From NCBI RefSeq assembly GCF_051175385.1, contig NZ_CP195106.1, positions 310,001 to 374,000 on the forward strand: DNA of 64,000 bases, written 5' to 3'. Source of the stretch: Tundrisphaera lichenicola. Its GTDB lineage: Bacteria > Planctomycetota > Planctomycetia > Isosphaerales > Isosphaeraceae. Below are positions 17,927 through 28,451 of this stretch, piece after piece; positions within the stretch are counted from its first letter, which is position 1; each line of letters opens with the position of its first letter. The notes beneath the pieces are model-generated. The model made no database searches and was not told the DNA's origin. It saw only the letters and a list, made by a program, of their open reading frames with translations. Both the position numbers and the translations under genes were made by a program.

Positions 17927-18886
17927 GGTCAGACTTGGTTTATGGTTTTAGGGACGCAGGGGTCAGACTTGGTTTAAGGTCAGGGACGCAGGGGTCAGAC
18001 TTGATTTATGGTTTTGCAAGTGAGGTAAATCGTTGTCAGCCCCCATGCCGCCCTTCGGGCGGCACCCGAACCGATGAAAATCGGGCGGGCGGTCGCTACA
18101 GTGAAGTCGTCCCCTCACACGGCTTGACGCCGATATGAAACTGGTGCTTCGAGCCCGCGTGTCAGCCTGGCGCAAAGGCATCGCGCGTACCCAAACCTGT
18201 CGCCCGAGCTTACCACTCGGAGCACGTCGAGCAGAGTAGGGACGCAGGGGTCAGACTTGGTTTAACGGGTCGGGACGCAGGGGTCGGTCGGGACGCAGCG
18301 GGACGCAGGGGTCAGACTTGCAGCGGGACGCAGGGGTCAGACTTGGTTTAAGCAGGGGACGCAGGGGTCAGGGGACGCAGGGGTCAGACTTGGTTTAAGG
18401 GACGCAGGGGTCAGACTTGGTTTAAGGGGACGCAGGGGTCAGGGGACGCAGGGGTCAGACTTGGTTTATGGTTTTAGGGACGCAGGGGTCATAGGGGACG
18501 CAGGGGTCAAGGGGACGCAGGGGTCAGACTTGGTTTATGGTTTTATAGGGGACGCAGGGGTCAGGGGACGCAGGGGTCAAGGGGACGCAGGGGTCAGACT
18601 TGGTTTATGGTTTTAGGGACGCAGGGGTCAGACTTGGTTTAACGGGTCGGGACGCAGGGGTCGGTCGGGACGCAGCGGGACGCAGGGGTCAGACTTGCAG
18701 CGGGACGCAGGGGTCAGACTTGGTTTAAGCAGGGGACGCAGGGGTCAGGGGACGCAGGGGTCAGACTTGGTTTAAGGTCAGGGACGCAGGGGTCAGACTT
18801 AGGGACGCAGGGGTCAGACTTGGTTTAAGGTCAGGGACGCAGGGGTCAGACTTGATTTATGGTTTTGCAAGTGAGGTAAATCGTTG
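17927..18886 (+). repeat. Tandem array of GACGCAGGGGTCAGACTTGG units
   Basis: I count 26 copies of GACGCAGGGG between about 17950 and 18850. Units vary in length because the tail (TCAGACTTGGTTTA, with or without TGGTTTT) is complete, shortened or absent. A higher-order duplication is visible: the block from about 18238 to 18395 recurs at about 18613 to 18773. An orphan IS110 5' region (18036-18237) is embedded in it. There are no coding frames of note. The function is unknown. Confidence 0.92.
18036..18237 (+). repeat. Orphan copy 1 of the IS110 5' non-coding region
   Basis: About 200 bp nearly identical to the sequence just upstream of the IS110 transposase start (minus strand 20933-20720). 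It begins TCAGCCCCCATGCCGCC and stops abruptly at GAGCAGAGT where the tandem array resumes. No transposase follows it. Confidence 0.88.
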
Positions 18887-19132
18887 TCAGCCCACATGCC
18901 GCCCTTCGGGCGGCACCCAAACCGATGAAAATGGGGCGGGCGGTCGCTATAGTGAAGCCGTCCCCTCGCACGGCTTGACGCCGATATGAAACTGGTGCTT
19001 CGAGCCCGCGTGTCAGCCTGGCGCAAAGGCATCGCGCGTACCCAAACCTGTCGCCCGAGCTTACCACTCGGAGCACGTCGAGCAGAGTGCTTTCCTCCCC
19101 GCGATGTCCCCCGTGCGAGGGGCTCCTTTGGG
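18887..19132 (+). repeat. Orphan copy 2 of the IS110 5' non-coding region
   Basis: A longer, ~246-bp copy of the IS110 leader. It stays similar up to GCGAGGGGCTC, a few bases before the point where the transposase ATG would be. The bases before it, back into the array, match those before copy 1, so copies 1 and 2 arose by duplication of one segment of the array. Confidence 0.88.
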
Positions 19133-19309
19133 ACAACCTCCGGGTTGATCCCGTTCCGGAAGCTTGATCCCGATCCGGGTGCTTCCGTATCGACCTTCGG
19201 GTTCTTGCCTTCAATCGAGAGCGATGACGTCCACAACGGTTCAACTTCAGGAGAACCACCTCAAGAATTGACTCGACCTGGGCTGCCCTTAAAGTCGCCG
19301 ATGGCCGAC

Positions 19310-19465
19310 CGCGTTCGTCGGCCGTCTGGTGGTCGAGAACGCCGAACGGAATTTTCTGAGCAGCAGCAGCAGTTCAGATTTTCCGCTTATTGAAGGCGAA
19401 CAGTTGAACTGCTGCTGCTCAGAAAATTTCGATTGACGTTCGCAATCACCAGACGGACGGCGATC
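19310..19465. repeat. Head-to-head IS110 right-end-like sequences (large palindrome)
   Basis: The arm with AATTTTCTGAGCAGCAGCAG (about 19350-19376) and its inverse (about 19406-19430) differ by one extra CAG triplet. Similarity continues outwards through CCGTCTGGTG on both sides. The right half lies directly after the IS110 transposase stop, so it is probably that element's right end. The left half would then be the right end of a deleted copy. Confidence 0.7.
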
Positions 19466-19527
19466 GGGGTCGGCTCGCTTGGGGGGGCGTTTGCGACCTC
19501 GGGTAGCTCGGGAGTTCGGCTGGATGG

Positions 19528-20676
19528 TCAGGCCGCTTCGTTCTGATCGACGATCTCCCGGTACGTCGTCTTCTCCTTGAGCAAGTGGTAGATGATCACC
19601 AGGAGCGTATGAGCCACCGCGATGGCGGCTCGCTTCTGGCCCCGGCTTCTCGCGATCCGGGAGAATTTCCTGGCCAGGTGCGTCTTCCTGGCCCGCGACG
19701 CCGCCCAGGCCGCCTGGACCAGAGCCGTCTTCAACCAGCGGTTGCCCGGTGTGGTCCGCCCGCTCTGACGTTTTCCGGCGCTCTCGTGGTTGCCGCTGGC
19801 CAGACCCGCCCACGACGAGAGGTGCCCCGCCGAGGGAAACTGGTCCATGTCCTGGCCGATCTCCGCCAGGATCACCTGAGCGACCCGGACGTCAACGCCC
19901 GGGATCGTCATCAGACGGGCTACCAGCTCCCCCGCCGGGGGGAGCGTCTCCTCGATCCGCTCCTCATAGCGTCGGATTATCGCTTCGAGGTGAAGCAGGT
20001 GATCCATCTGGGTCCGGAGCAAGAACCGGTGGTGTTCGGTCACCGACCCCCGCAACGCCAGTTGGAGTTGCGGGATCTTACCTCGGAGCCGGCGTCGGGC
20101 CAGGTCCGCCAGCTTGACCGGGTCGTATTCGCCTCGGATGATCGCCTCGATCATGGCCCGGCCCGAGACGCCCAGGACTTCCGAGGCGACCGAGCCGAGC
20201 TTGATGTTGGCATCTTCCAGGACCTTGGCGATCCGATTGGCGACGGCGGTCTTCTGACCGACCAACTGGGTCCGCTGGCGGGTCAGGTCTCGGAGTTGCC
20301 GGGTCGATTGGGGCGGGATGAAACTGGGACGCAACAATCCAGGTTGTAGCAATTGAGCGATCCACTCACTGTCCTTGACATCGGTCTTCCGGCCCGGGAC
20401 CTGCTTGATGTGATGGGCGTTGACCAGGATTACGGTGAACCGCGACTCCAGGATATTGAAGACGGGTTTCCAGTAGGACCCGGTGGACTCCATCGCGATC
20501 GTGGCGACCCCTTGAGCCCCGAGCCAGTCGCCCAGGGCGAGGAGGTCGCCGGTCATGGTGGCGAAGGTCTTGATGGTCTTGGAGACCTTGCCCGCGGGGT
20601 GGACCCTCCGGACGCAGGCGACGACGGTCTTCTTGTGGACATCCAGGCCGGCGCAGCAGTCATGCAACACGTCCAT
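19528..20676 (-). CDS. IS110 family transposase
   Basis: A 382-residue DEDD-type recombinase. The RuvC-like N-terminal domain shows GLDVHKKTVVACV (first Asp), IAMESTGSYWKPV (Glu) and KTDVKDSEWIAQLL (two Asp). The C-terminal Transposase_20 domain has MTIPGVDVRVAQVILAEIG and LSSWAGLASGNHESAGKR, which includes the conserved Ser. The frame is intact. ATG 20676 (MDVLHDCCAGLDVHKK) is the family start. The frame is open further upstream, into the leader region that is duplicated elsewhere without a gene, so the longer starts are unlikely. Confidence 0.95.
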   Translation of the reverse strand: MDVLHDCCAGLDVHKKTVVACVRRVHPAGKVSKTIKTFATMTGDLLALGDWLGAQGVATIAMESTGSYWKPVFNILESRFTVILVNAHHIKQVPGRKTDVKDSEWIAQLLQPGLLRPSFIPPQSTRQLRDLTRQRTQLVGQKTAVANRIAKVLEDANIKLGSVASEVLGVSGRAMIEAIIRGEYDPVKLADLARRRLRGKIPQLQLALRGSVTEHHRFLLRTQMDHLLHLEAIIRRYEERIEETLPPAGELVARLMTIPGVDVRVAQVILAEIGQDMDQFPSAGHLSSWAGLASGNHESAGKRQSGRTTPGNRWLKTALVQAAWAASRARKTHLARKFSRIARSRGQKRAAIAVAHTLLVIIYHLLKEKTTYREIVDQNEAA

Positions 20677-20933
20677 CGACGGGTCTCCCCAGAGTAGCCC
20701 CTCGCACGGGGGACATCGCGGGGAGGAAAGCACTCTGCTCGACGTGCTCCGAGTGGTAAGCTCGGGCGACAGGTTTGGGTACGCGCGATGCCTTTGCGCC
20801 AGGCTGACACGCGGGCTCGAAGCACCAGTTTCATATCGGCGTCAAGCCGTGCGAGGGGACGACTTCACTGTAGCGACCGCCCGCCCGATTTTCATCGGTT
20901 CGGGTGCCGCCCGAAGGGCGGCATGGGGGCTGA
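20677..20933 (-). ncRNA. Candidate IS110 bridge RNA region
   Basis: In IS110-group elements the non-coding region before the transposase is known to encode a bridge RNA that specifies donor and target DNA. Here that region is ~255 nt, long for a leader, and contains the hairpin GCCGCCCTTCGGGCGGC at its distal end. Its sequence is conserved in two orphan copies nearby. No loop-to-target matching was done, so this is a positional inference. Confidence 0.4.
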
Positions 20934-22089
20934 TACCGAATCCCCTGGATGACTAACCATTGAGCTCGACCGCCCAGCTGAAGCCGACGGCTCCGCGGAC
21001 GACCTCGGGGTGGTCGATCAACCATCGGCACCGATCCAGGACAGGGACCTGCATCGTGGCCAGGTCGTTGAACCCCAGGTTGGCCACCGCCTCGCGTACC
21101 AGCGGCCAGAGCGGCTCGACCGGCTGTAGCTCCGGCGTGCAAGGCGGCAGTCGGTGCAGCACCACGTTGACCGGGATCGCCAGCCTCCTGGCCACGTGCC
21201 AGCCGGCGTTGTCCACCATCAGCACCAGCAACTTCTCCCCGGCCGGGTCGGCCCAGCGGGCGAATTCCTCCAACGCCAGGCCCATCCAGTCGGTATTGGC
21301 CGAGGGCAGGATCAGCTCCAGGTTCCGCCCGCTGGCCGGGTGCACGAAGCCGTAGACGTAGGCCCATTGGTACTTGGTCCGGCCATAGGAGAGCGGCCGA
21401 TGGCCTCGCACCGCCCAGACCCGACGGGTGATCGGCTTGAGCCCCAGCCGGGCCTCATCCTCGGCCCAGACCTCGACCACTCGGCCGGGGTGCTCCCGAC
21501 GTAGGCGGGCGACTCGATCGGCCAGGGCGTCTTTTCCACGCCCGCTGCGAAGCGGGCGTGGCGGCCTCCGGATGTCGGGGTCGGGGGACCTGCAGCGAGA
21601 AGCCCAGGCCACGCAGCCATCTCCAGCCGGTCTGCTTGCGGATGTGGACGTCCCAGCGATCGCGGACGAAGGTGGCGACCTTGGCCCCGGTCCAGAGCCC
21701 GCCGTCGGGCGGCGACTGGCGGAGGGCGGCCCAGAGATCGACCTGCTGCTCGGGGGTGAGCTTGCTCTGGCCGCCGTTGGTGGTAGCCCTCCGGTCGCCC
21801 AGGCCATCGGGCCCCTGGGCATTCCAGCGTTTGAGCAAGGCGCGGGCCCAGACCGGAGTCAGGCCGACCTGCTGGGCGGCCTGAGCCGGGCTGAGCGGCT
21901 GGTCCGGGCGAGTTAGGAGCCAGATCACCTGCCAGTGGGTCTTCTCGATGCCGGAGCGGCACGCGCGATAGCGGCGAGCGATCTCCTCGGGGGGCAGGTG
22001 CAGGACGATGGGCAGTCGTTCGTTCGCCATGGGGAACCTCCGTGGAAGTAGGAAATCCCCCTATGATAACTCATCCGGAAGATTCCGTA
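20934..22089 (-). mobile_element. IS630-family insertion sequence
   Basis: The element is about 1.16 kb. Imperfect inverted ends are TACCGAATCCCCTGGATGA (from 20934) and, on the opposite strand, TACGGAATCTTCCGGATGA (from 22089). Both begin with TA, the target duplicated by this family. It encodes one transposase whose reading frame is broken. It lies directly against the leader end of the IS110 element. Confidence 0.8.
20953..22030 (-). pseudogene. IS630 family transposase, frameshifted
   Basis: The N-terminal half (22030 to ~21535) has a helix-turn-helix (AAQQVGLTPVWARALLKRWN) and a winged HTH ending GFSLQVPRPRHPEAATPAS. The C-terminal DDE half runs in the next frame from ~21535 to 20953: VWAEDEARLGLKPI (first Asp), VLMVDNAGWHVARRL (second Asp) and PELQPVEPLWPLV (Glu). 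The frames join if one base is removed from the run of four A (plus-strand TTTT 21532-21535), giving AWKDALADRV. That implies a one-base insertion, a base-call error, or less likely a +1 shift. An 11-bp hairpin (21536-21561) lies beside the site. Confidence 0.85.
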
Positions 22090-22154
22090 TGACACCGATT
22101 TACTCCCAGATTTACACCCGACACTGATTTGCTCCCCCGATTTACTCCCGGTTT

Positions 22155-22625
22155 TTAATTCTTCACCCGCTTGAACTCGGAAAAGGCGCGGACGCTTCCC
22201 TTACCCGCGGTGAAATCCGTGGGGCGGACGGGTCGGTCGGGCATGGCGAAGCAGATCCGCAACGTGTCGCCGTCGATCTCGTAAATGCCAAGATAGACCA
22301 CGCCCTTGTACGAGCCACTGGTCACCTCGATGTCGATCGCTTTGGGCGTCTTGGTCGGGTCGAGCGTCTTCACCTTCCACTCGATGACGGTTTCCTCACC
22401 CCGGCGCATGGTCCACTTACCGTCCGTGTCGAGGGTCCTGCGGGTGTCCTTCAGGCCGTCTTCTGGTGCTTTGAACCCGTTGTTCTCCGCCGACACTGGC
22501 CTCCACGTGCCGGCCATGTTCTTCAGCTCCTGCTTGACAGCATCGTTCTGAGGATCGCCAAAGGCGTTGAGTGAGCCGACCAGCAACAAGGCAGGTCCCA
22601 GAATCAGAGCGGCACTTCGCGGCAT
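22155..22625 (-). CDS. TIGR03067 domain secreted protein
   Basis: A 156-residue exported protein with a signal peptide ending LNAFG. The body matches the planctomycete TIGR03067 pattern: LKNMAGTWRPVSAENNG (the 'G-x-W' start), TIEWKVKTLDPTKTPKAIDI-like strands (KTLDPTKTPKAIDIEVTSG), GIYEIDGDTLRICFAMPDRP, and a closing AFSEFKRV. The fold resembles lipocalin-like beta barrels; the function is unknown. It stands alone between the IS630 element and the toxin-antitoxin pair. Confidence 0.88.
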   Translation of the reverse strand: MPRSAALILGPALLLVGSLNAFGDPQNDAVKQELKNMAGTWRPVSAENNGFKAPEDGLKDTRRTLDTDGKWTMRRGEETVIEWKVKTLDPTKTPKAIDIEVTSGSYKGVVYLGIYEIDGDTLRICFAMPDRPVRPTDFTAGKGSVRAFSEFKRVKN

Positions 22626-22953
22626 ATTAGCAACTCCAGATGGTGGGCCGATCGTTCTGTTGACCCGTTTGCGGCTGTATCGGAGAATCAGCCTAACACA
22701 GGTTGCTCGTTCAGACGAACCGGGCGGTCAGGATGTGGGCGATCCCTTCGGGCCGGGCTGTCGAAGGGGACATAGGGGTCAGACTGGGGACACAGGGATC
22801 ATAAAATAATCGGTGTTAGTTCATTATTTCGCATTCCTTGGACTACCGAGCGGTTACAAGGTGATTTTCCAGTTCTGGCCATTCCTCATTAATTTCTATC
22901 GTGAGGGTGTGAACAGTCGAGTCAAAGTCAAAATTTAAATATTCGGTACGTTT
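22626..22953. other. Intergenic region with diverged repeat fragment
   Basis: No gene is evident. At ~22768-22800 the phrases GGGGACATAGGGGTCAGACT and GGGGACACAGGGATCA are diverged relatives of the 18-kb tandem array. The rest is AT-rich. Confidence 0.5.
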
Positions 22954-23445
22954 TTATCTTAATTTTGCAAGTGGAAGCACCAGACGCTTGCCCTCCCCGC
23001 TCAACTCCAGGAAGCCCAAATGCCGGTAGAATGCTTCCGCCTGCTCATCCTTCGCATCCACCACCAGGGCGGCAACCGCCACTTCCGAGCGTAAGCAACG
23101 CGCCACGGCATCCCAGACCAACGCCGCGCCGAGCTTCTGACCGCGATACGCCAAATCGACCGCCAGCCTTCCCAGGCGCGCCACCGGAACCAGGGGGTAA
23201 CGGGGAAGCTTCTTGATCAGGCTTTCCGGCAACTCGCCTAGTGGTATCCCAGAAGCGGCCAGAGTGTAGTAGCCGGCCACTTTGCCGGTCGCCAGCTCTA
23301 CCGCTACGTAACAGGCGGTAGCCCGTCGTTTGATATCCTGGCTCGCTTGCTCGCGGAAATATCGGTCTAGCGGCTCAACGCCGCTGATGAACACTGCCCG
23401 ATCATGCGAGCTTCCCAGGATTTCAATGGAGAAGGGAGCCGTCAC
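22954..23445 (-). CDS. GNAT-family acetyltransferase toxin (TacT/AtaT type)
   Basis: A 163-residue GNAT protein. It shows RATACYVAVELATGKVAGYY, the acetyl-CoA pyrophosphate loop YRGQKLGAALVWDAVAR, and a C-terminal AFYRHLGFLEL. Proteins of this type paired with DUF1778 antitoxins acetylate the amino group of charged tRNA and block translation. Its start overlaps the antitoxin stop by 4 bp, the normal antitoxin-first arrangement. The assignment as a toxin rests on this pairing. Confidence 0.9.
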   Translation of the reverse strand: MTAPFSIEILGSSHDRAVFISGVEPLDRYFREQASQDIKRRATACYVAVELATGKVAGYYTLAASGIPLGELPESLIKKLPRYPLVPVARLGRLAVDLAYRGQKLGAALVWDAVARCLRSEVAVAALVVDAKDEQAEAFYRHLGFLELSGEGKRLVLPLAKLR

Positions 23446-23729
23446 CGGGCCGGCTGGATCAGGCGGCCGTGCGCTTCCTTCGCTCGCACCAGTGCGGGGG
23501 AGGCGGCAGGGGGGGCAACTAGCAGATCGACGAAGCGCCGCTGCTCTTCGGCGGAAAGGCGGATCAGGTTCGCTTCTTCGATGGTGCGGTTTGCGGCTTC
23601 CTGCGCGGCAGTCACCACGAAATCGCTGACGCTCCGGCCTTCCAGCTCGGCGGCGCGCTTGACGATCGCCAGGGCGTCCGGCGAAATCCGTGCTTCAATC
23701 CGCGTGGAGCGTCTCGATTCGTTCGGCAT
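23442..23729 (-). CDS. DUF1778 (TacA-type) antitoxin
   Basis: A 95-residue protein. The N-terminal RRSTRIEARISPDALAIVKR, with AELEGRSVSDFVVTAA, is a ribbon-helix-helix DNA-binding domain. The C-terminal SAEEQRRFVDLLVAPP would neutralise the acetyltransferase. Such pairs repress their own promoter, and a palindrome lies 26 bp upstream. ATG 23729 follows GGGGGA with suitable spacing; ATG 23744 is possible but has no Shine-Dalgarno. Confidence 0.9.
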   Translation of the reverse strand: MPNESRRSTRIEARISPDALAIVKRAAELEGRSVSDFVVTAAQEAANRTIEEANLIRLSAEEQRRFVDLLVAPPAASPALVRAKEAHGRLIQPAR

Positions 23730-23754
23730 CAAAAAGTCCCCCATCTTGTCGAAT

Positions 23755-23773
23755 GTACGGTCATTTGCCGTAC
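23755..23773. promoter_or_regulatory. Putative TA autoregulation operator
   Basis: Inverted repeat GTACGG - 7 nt - CCGTAC just upstream of the antitoxin start, the expected place for binding of a ribbon-helix-helix repressor. Confidence 0.55.
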
Positions 23774-24711
23774 CTTGTCAAATTCTTTCCGCCGCCCTTG
23801 AATCACCGCCACCAGCTCCAGTACCCAGGTCCTGAGCTTTTAATCGGTGTCCTCACTCTGAGGTCTGGGTCCTCCTGGTCCCAAATCCAGGATCTCGGGC
23901 GGGTCCCCGGGATGTCATCGGCCTCTCGCTCGCGGAGATCATGGCGGGAATCGAACCCGGGGATCGGCTCCGAAGTGGCCCGATATTGGGCTCGAAACCC
24001 TCGATTTCTCGCGCAACATGGCCCGATCTGGGGCGCGAATGAAGTCAAAAATGGGGGGCTGTTGACGCTCGGCCGGCCGGGAATGAGTCGGCCCGCGCCG
24101 AGCCTTGCCCGAATCCGGTGGGGATTGTCGGGGAAAGTCCGCTAACGGACGCGTGCCTCGGGCGATCTTATCCGGGAAGGTTTTGCATCGGGGAATCGTC
24201 CGGGCGTGGGTGGGCGGGCGTGTTCGTCTTCTTGTTCGGGAGGGATGAGGGCCGATGTCGGGGGATCGAGGCGGACCGTCGGATCGTCTCGGCCCGGCGA
24301 CCCTCGCGGACCGAGACGGGGGGAGATCGGGGCCTTCGAAACCCGCCCTCTCCGAACTTCTCGGGGCCGTCCGACGCGAGGTCTCGGGGGAGACCCCGCC
24401 GCCCTTGGGTTCGTTCGGCGCGGGCTCGGCCCGGACTCGCATGGCCCTTGGGTTCGTTCGGCGCGGATCGGGCGTGTCGGTTCCGGGATCGGAAGGCTCG
24501 ATCCCGGGTCCATTGGGTTCGTTTTTCCTGGGAGGAATTTTTGTTGTAAGTGCCTTTTGGGTTGGGGTTTGTGGTCCTTGAGTGGCTGGGGGAGAGGCGA
24601 GGGCGACTCCGACGCATTCGAACGAGTTCCTGGCGACTTCGGCCCGGGAACTTCCTCGAATCCGACCTCAGGGCGCACCGGGCTTCCCCTGTCGTCTAGG
24701 ATTCCCGAGGC
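23774..24711. other. Long intergenic region with TTGGGTTCGTT repeats
   Basis: Nearly 1 kb without a convincing gene; open frames here lack start signals and recognisable domains. Three copies of TTGGGTTCGTT lie at about 24405, 24448 and 24512. The same core recurs about 12 times near 35.1-35.4 kb. Confidence 0.55.
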
Positions 24712-24780
24712 ATGGGGACGACCCCAGGCATCGACCGGGAATTCGCGGGGACGACCCCGTCAACACCTCCGAGGGAGGGG
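24712..24780 (+). promoter_or_regulatory. Guanidine-II (mini-ykkC) riboswitch
   Basis: Two small hairpins, each GGGGACGACCCC, lie at 24714-24725 and 24747-24758, 21 nt apart. Both have the ACGA (ACGR) loop that defines the mini-ykkC motif, now called the guanidine-II riboswitch. CCTCC (24766-24770) lies three bases before GGAGG (24774-24778) and could pair with the Shine-Dalgarno, so control of translation is likely. The downstream gene is a SugE/Gdx exporter, the classic target. Confidence 0.88.
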
Positions 24781-24788
24781 GGGCGTCC

Positions 24789-25109
24789 ATGGCATGGGTC
24801 ATCTTGATCGCGGCGGGGCTGCTGGAAGTGGGCTGGGCCGTCAGCCTGAAATATACCGAAGGCTTCACGCGACCCTGGCCGAGCGTGGGGTTCTTCGCCT
24901 CGATGCTGGGGAGCGTCTACCTGCTCGGGGTCTCGCTGAAGACGCTGCCCCTGGGGACGGCGTACACGGTCTGGACCGGCATCGGGGCGGTCGGCACGGT
25001 GATCCTGGGGATGGTCCTTCTGGGCGAGCCCGCCGACTGGCGGCGGCTGGCTTGCATCGGGCTGATCGTCCTGGGGATCGTGGGGCTTAAGCTGGCCTCG
25101 CCGCACTGA
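24789..25109 (+). CDS. sugE: SMR-family guanidinium exporter (SugE/Gdx)
   Basis: A 106-residue protein of four transmembrane helices. It begins MAWVILIAAGLLEVGWAVSL, with the essential Glu in helix 1, and has TAYTVWTGIGAVGTVILGM, where TVWTGIG-type residues mark the SugE/Gdx rather than EmrE subgroup. Gdx proteins export guanidinium in exchange for protons as antiparallel dimers. The upstream riboswitch supports guanidinium as substrate. ATG 24789 follows GAGGGAGGGGG. Confidence 0.93.
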   Translation: MAWVILIAAGLLEVGWAVSLKYTEGFTRPWPSVGFFASMLGSVYLLGVSLKTLPLGTAYTVWTGIGAVGTVILGMVLLGEPADWRRLACIGLIVLGIVGLKLASPH

Positions 25110-25116
25110 GGCCGGA

Positions 25117-25725
25117 TCATCCGGGAAGGGCGTCGATGCAGAGCTGCGACCAGGTTTCGAACTGGTCTCGGAGGGCGGGCAGGTCGGCGACCCGGAGGAA
25201 CTCGGGGTCGGCCAGGGCGTCTTCCTTCGGGGCGACCTCGGGGCGTTCCAGCTCGTAGAGGTAGGCCACGCCCAGGTGGACCAGCCCGACGGGGTTGGAG
25301 TCGTCGTTGATCAGGCCAAGCCTCCGGATCGCGCCGGGGCTGGTGACCTCGACCTCCTCGTCGAGTTCGCGGCGGAGGGCCATTTCGTAGGCCTCGACGG
25401 TCCCCCGGCCTTCGGCGTCGGCCTCGGCGACGTGGCCCCCGACGCCCAGCGATCGGAGCTTCCGGAGCCGGGACTCGCCCCCGGACTTGCCCCGGGTGTA
25501 GGTGAAGACCAGGCCGCCCGACCGGAAGATCACGTAGGGGATGATCTGCTTGAAGGACGGGTCGTCCTCGACTTCGGATCGTGGCCGGAAGCTCGCCAGA
25601 TCCGGCACGAGGAGGGCTTCGAGATAACGGTCGGCGTCGGGGGAGAACCCCTGGAACCGGCCCAGGCGGTCGAACTCGGAGGCCGGGACGACCAGGACTC
25701 GTTCGGACAGGCCCAAGGGAATCAC
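25117..25725 (-). CDS. Nudix-type phosphohydrolase (COG4112-like)
   Basis: A 202-residue protein. The Nudix box is visible as GVGGHVAEADAEGRGTVEAY followed by ALRRELDEEVEV, which fits Gx5Ex7REUxEExGU with a longer first spacer. Upstream KQIIPYVIFRSGGLVFTYTR resembles predicted MutT-related phosphoesterases of COG4112. The substrate is unknown. It converges on sugE with only 7 bp between stops. Confidence 0.78.
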   Translation of the reverse strand: MIPLGLSERVLVVPASEFDRLGRFQGFSPDADRYLEALLVPDLASFRPRSEVEDDPSFKQIIPYVIFRSGGLVFTYTRGKSGGESRLRKLRSLGVGGHVAEADAEGRGTVEAYEMALRRELDEEVEVTSPGAIRRLGLINDDSNPVGLVHLGVAYLYELERPEVAPKEDALADPEFLRVADLPALRDQFETWSQLCIDALPG

Positions 25726-25923
25726 CTCGCGATCGGTTCCGGGTGGCAGGCCCGGCCCCCCTCGGGCCCGGCGGCTTACTCATACTATCGGCACGATCGA
25801 GGCCCGGACCCGAGGTCGGATTGATGCATCATCTCGATTGTCGGTACGTTGTGTCGATGGCATCCGGGCCGATATGATGGGGGACCACACGTCGATGGCG
25901 GACGCCAACTCCGGAGCGACAAG

Positions 25924-28380
<2,457 letters not shown>

Positions 28381-28451
28381 GGGCGAAGGGTGCCCGGCCC
28401 ACGCCCCGCGAGCGCGAGCCCGGCACCCGTCGGATGCCCTGGATTGCCCCC

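Larger units (their letters stand above)
19400..20933 (-). mobile_element. IS110-family insertion sequence
   Basis: It consists of a ~255-nt 5' non-coding region (20677-20933), an intact transposase gene and ~125 nt of 3' sequence. It has no terminal inverted repeats, as is normal for this family. Its upstream edge abuts an IS630 element at TGATACC, so sequence beyond 20933 is not original flank. Exact ends were inferred from similarity to the orphan copies. Confidence 0.8.

Noticed and set aside
17752..18137. Fragmentary frames across the IS110 leader copies and array
   Set aside because: The same DNA occurs three times as non-coding leader, with frame changes between copies.
17927..18886. 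CRISPR array
   Set aside because: Units are of variable length, abut directly, and there are no constant-length unique spacers and no cas genes.
23941..23965. tRNA-like T-arm on the minus strand (GGGTTCGATTCCCGCC)
   Set aside because: The T-stem has a mismatch and no acceptor, D or anticodon arm can be formed from the neighbouring sequence.
24142..24678. Overlapping Arg/Pro-rich reading frames on both strands
   Set aside because: They have no ribosome site or domain; their repeats (for example NEPKG) come from the TTGGGTTCGTT DNA motif.
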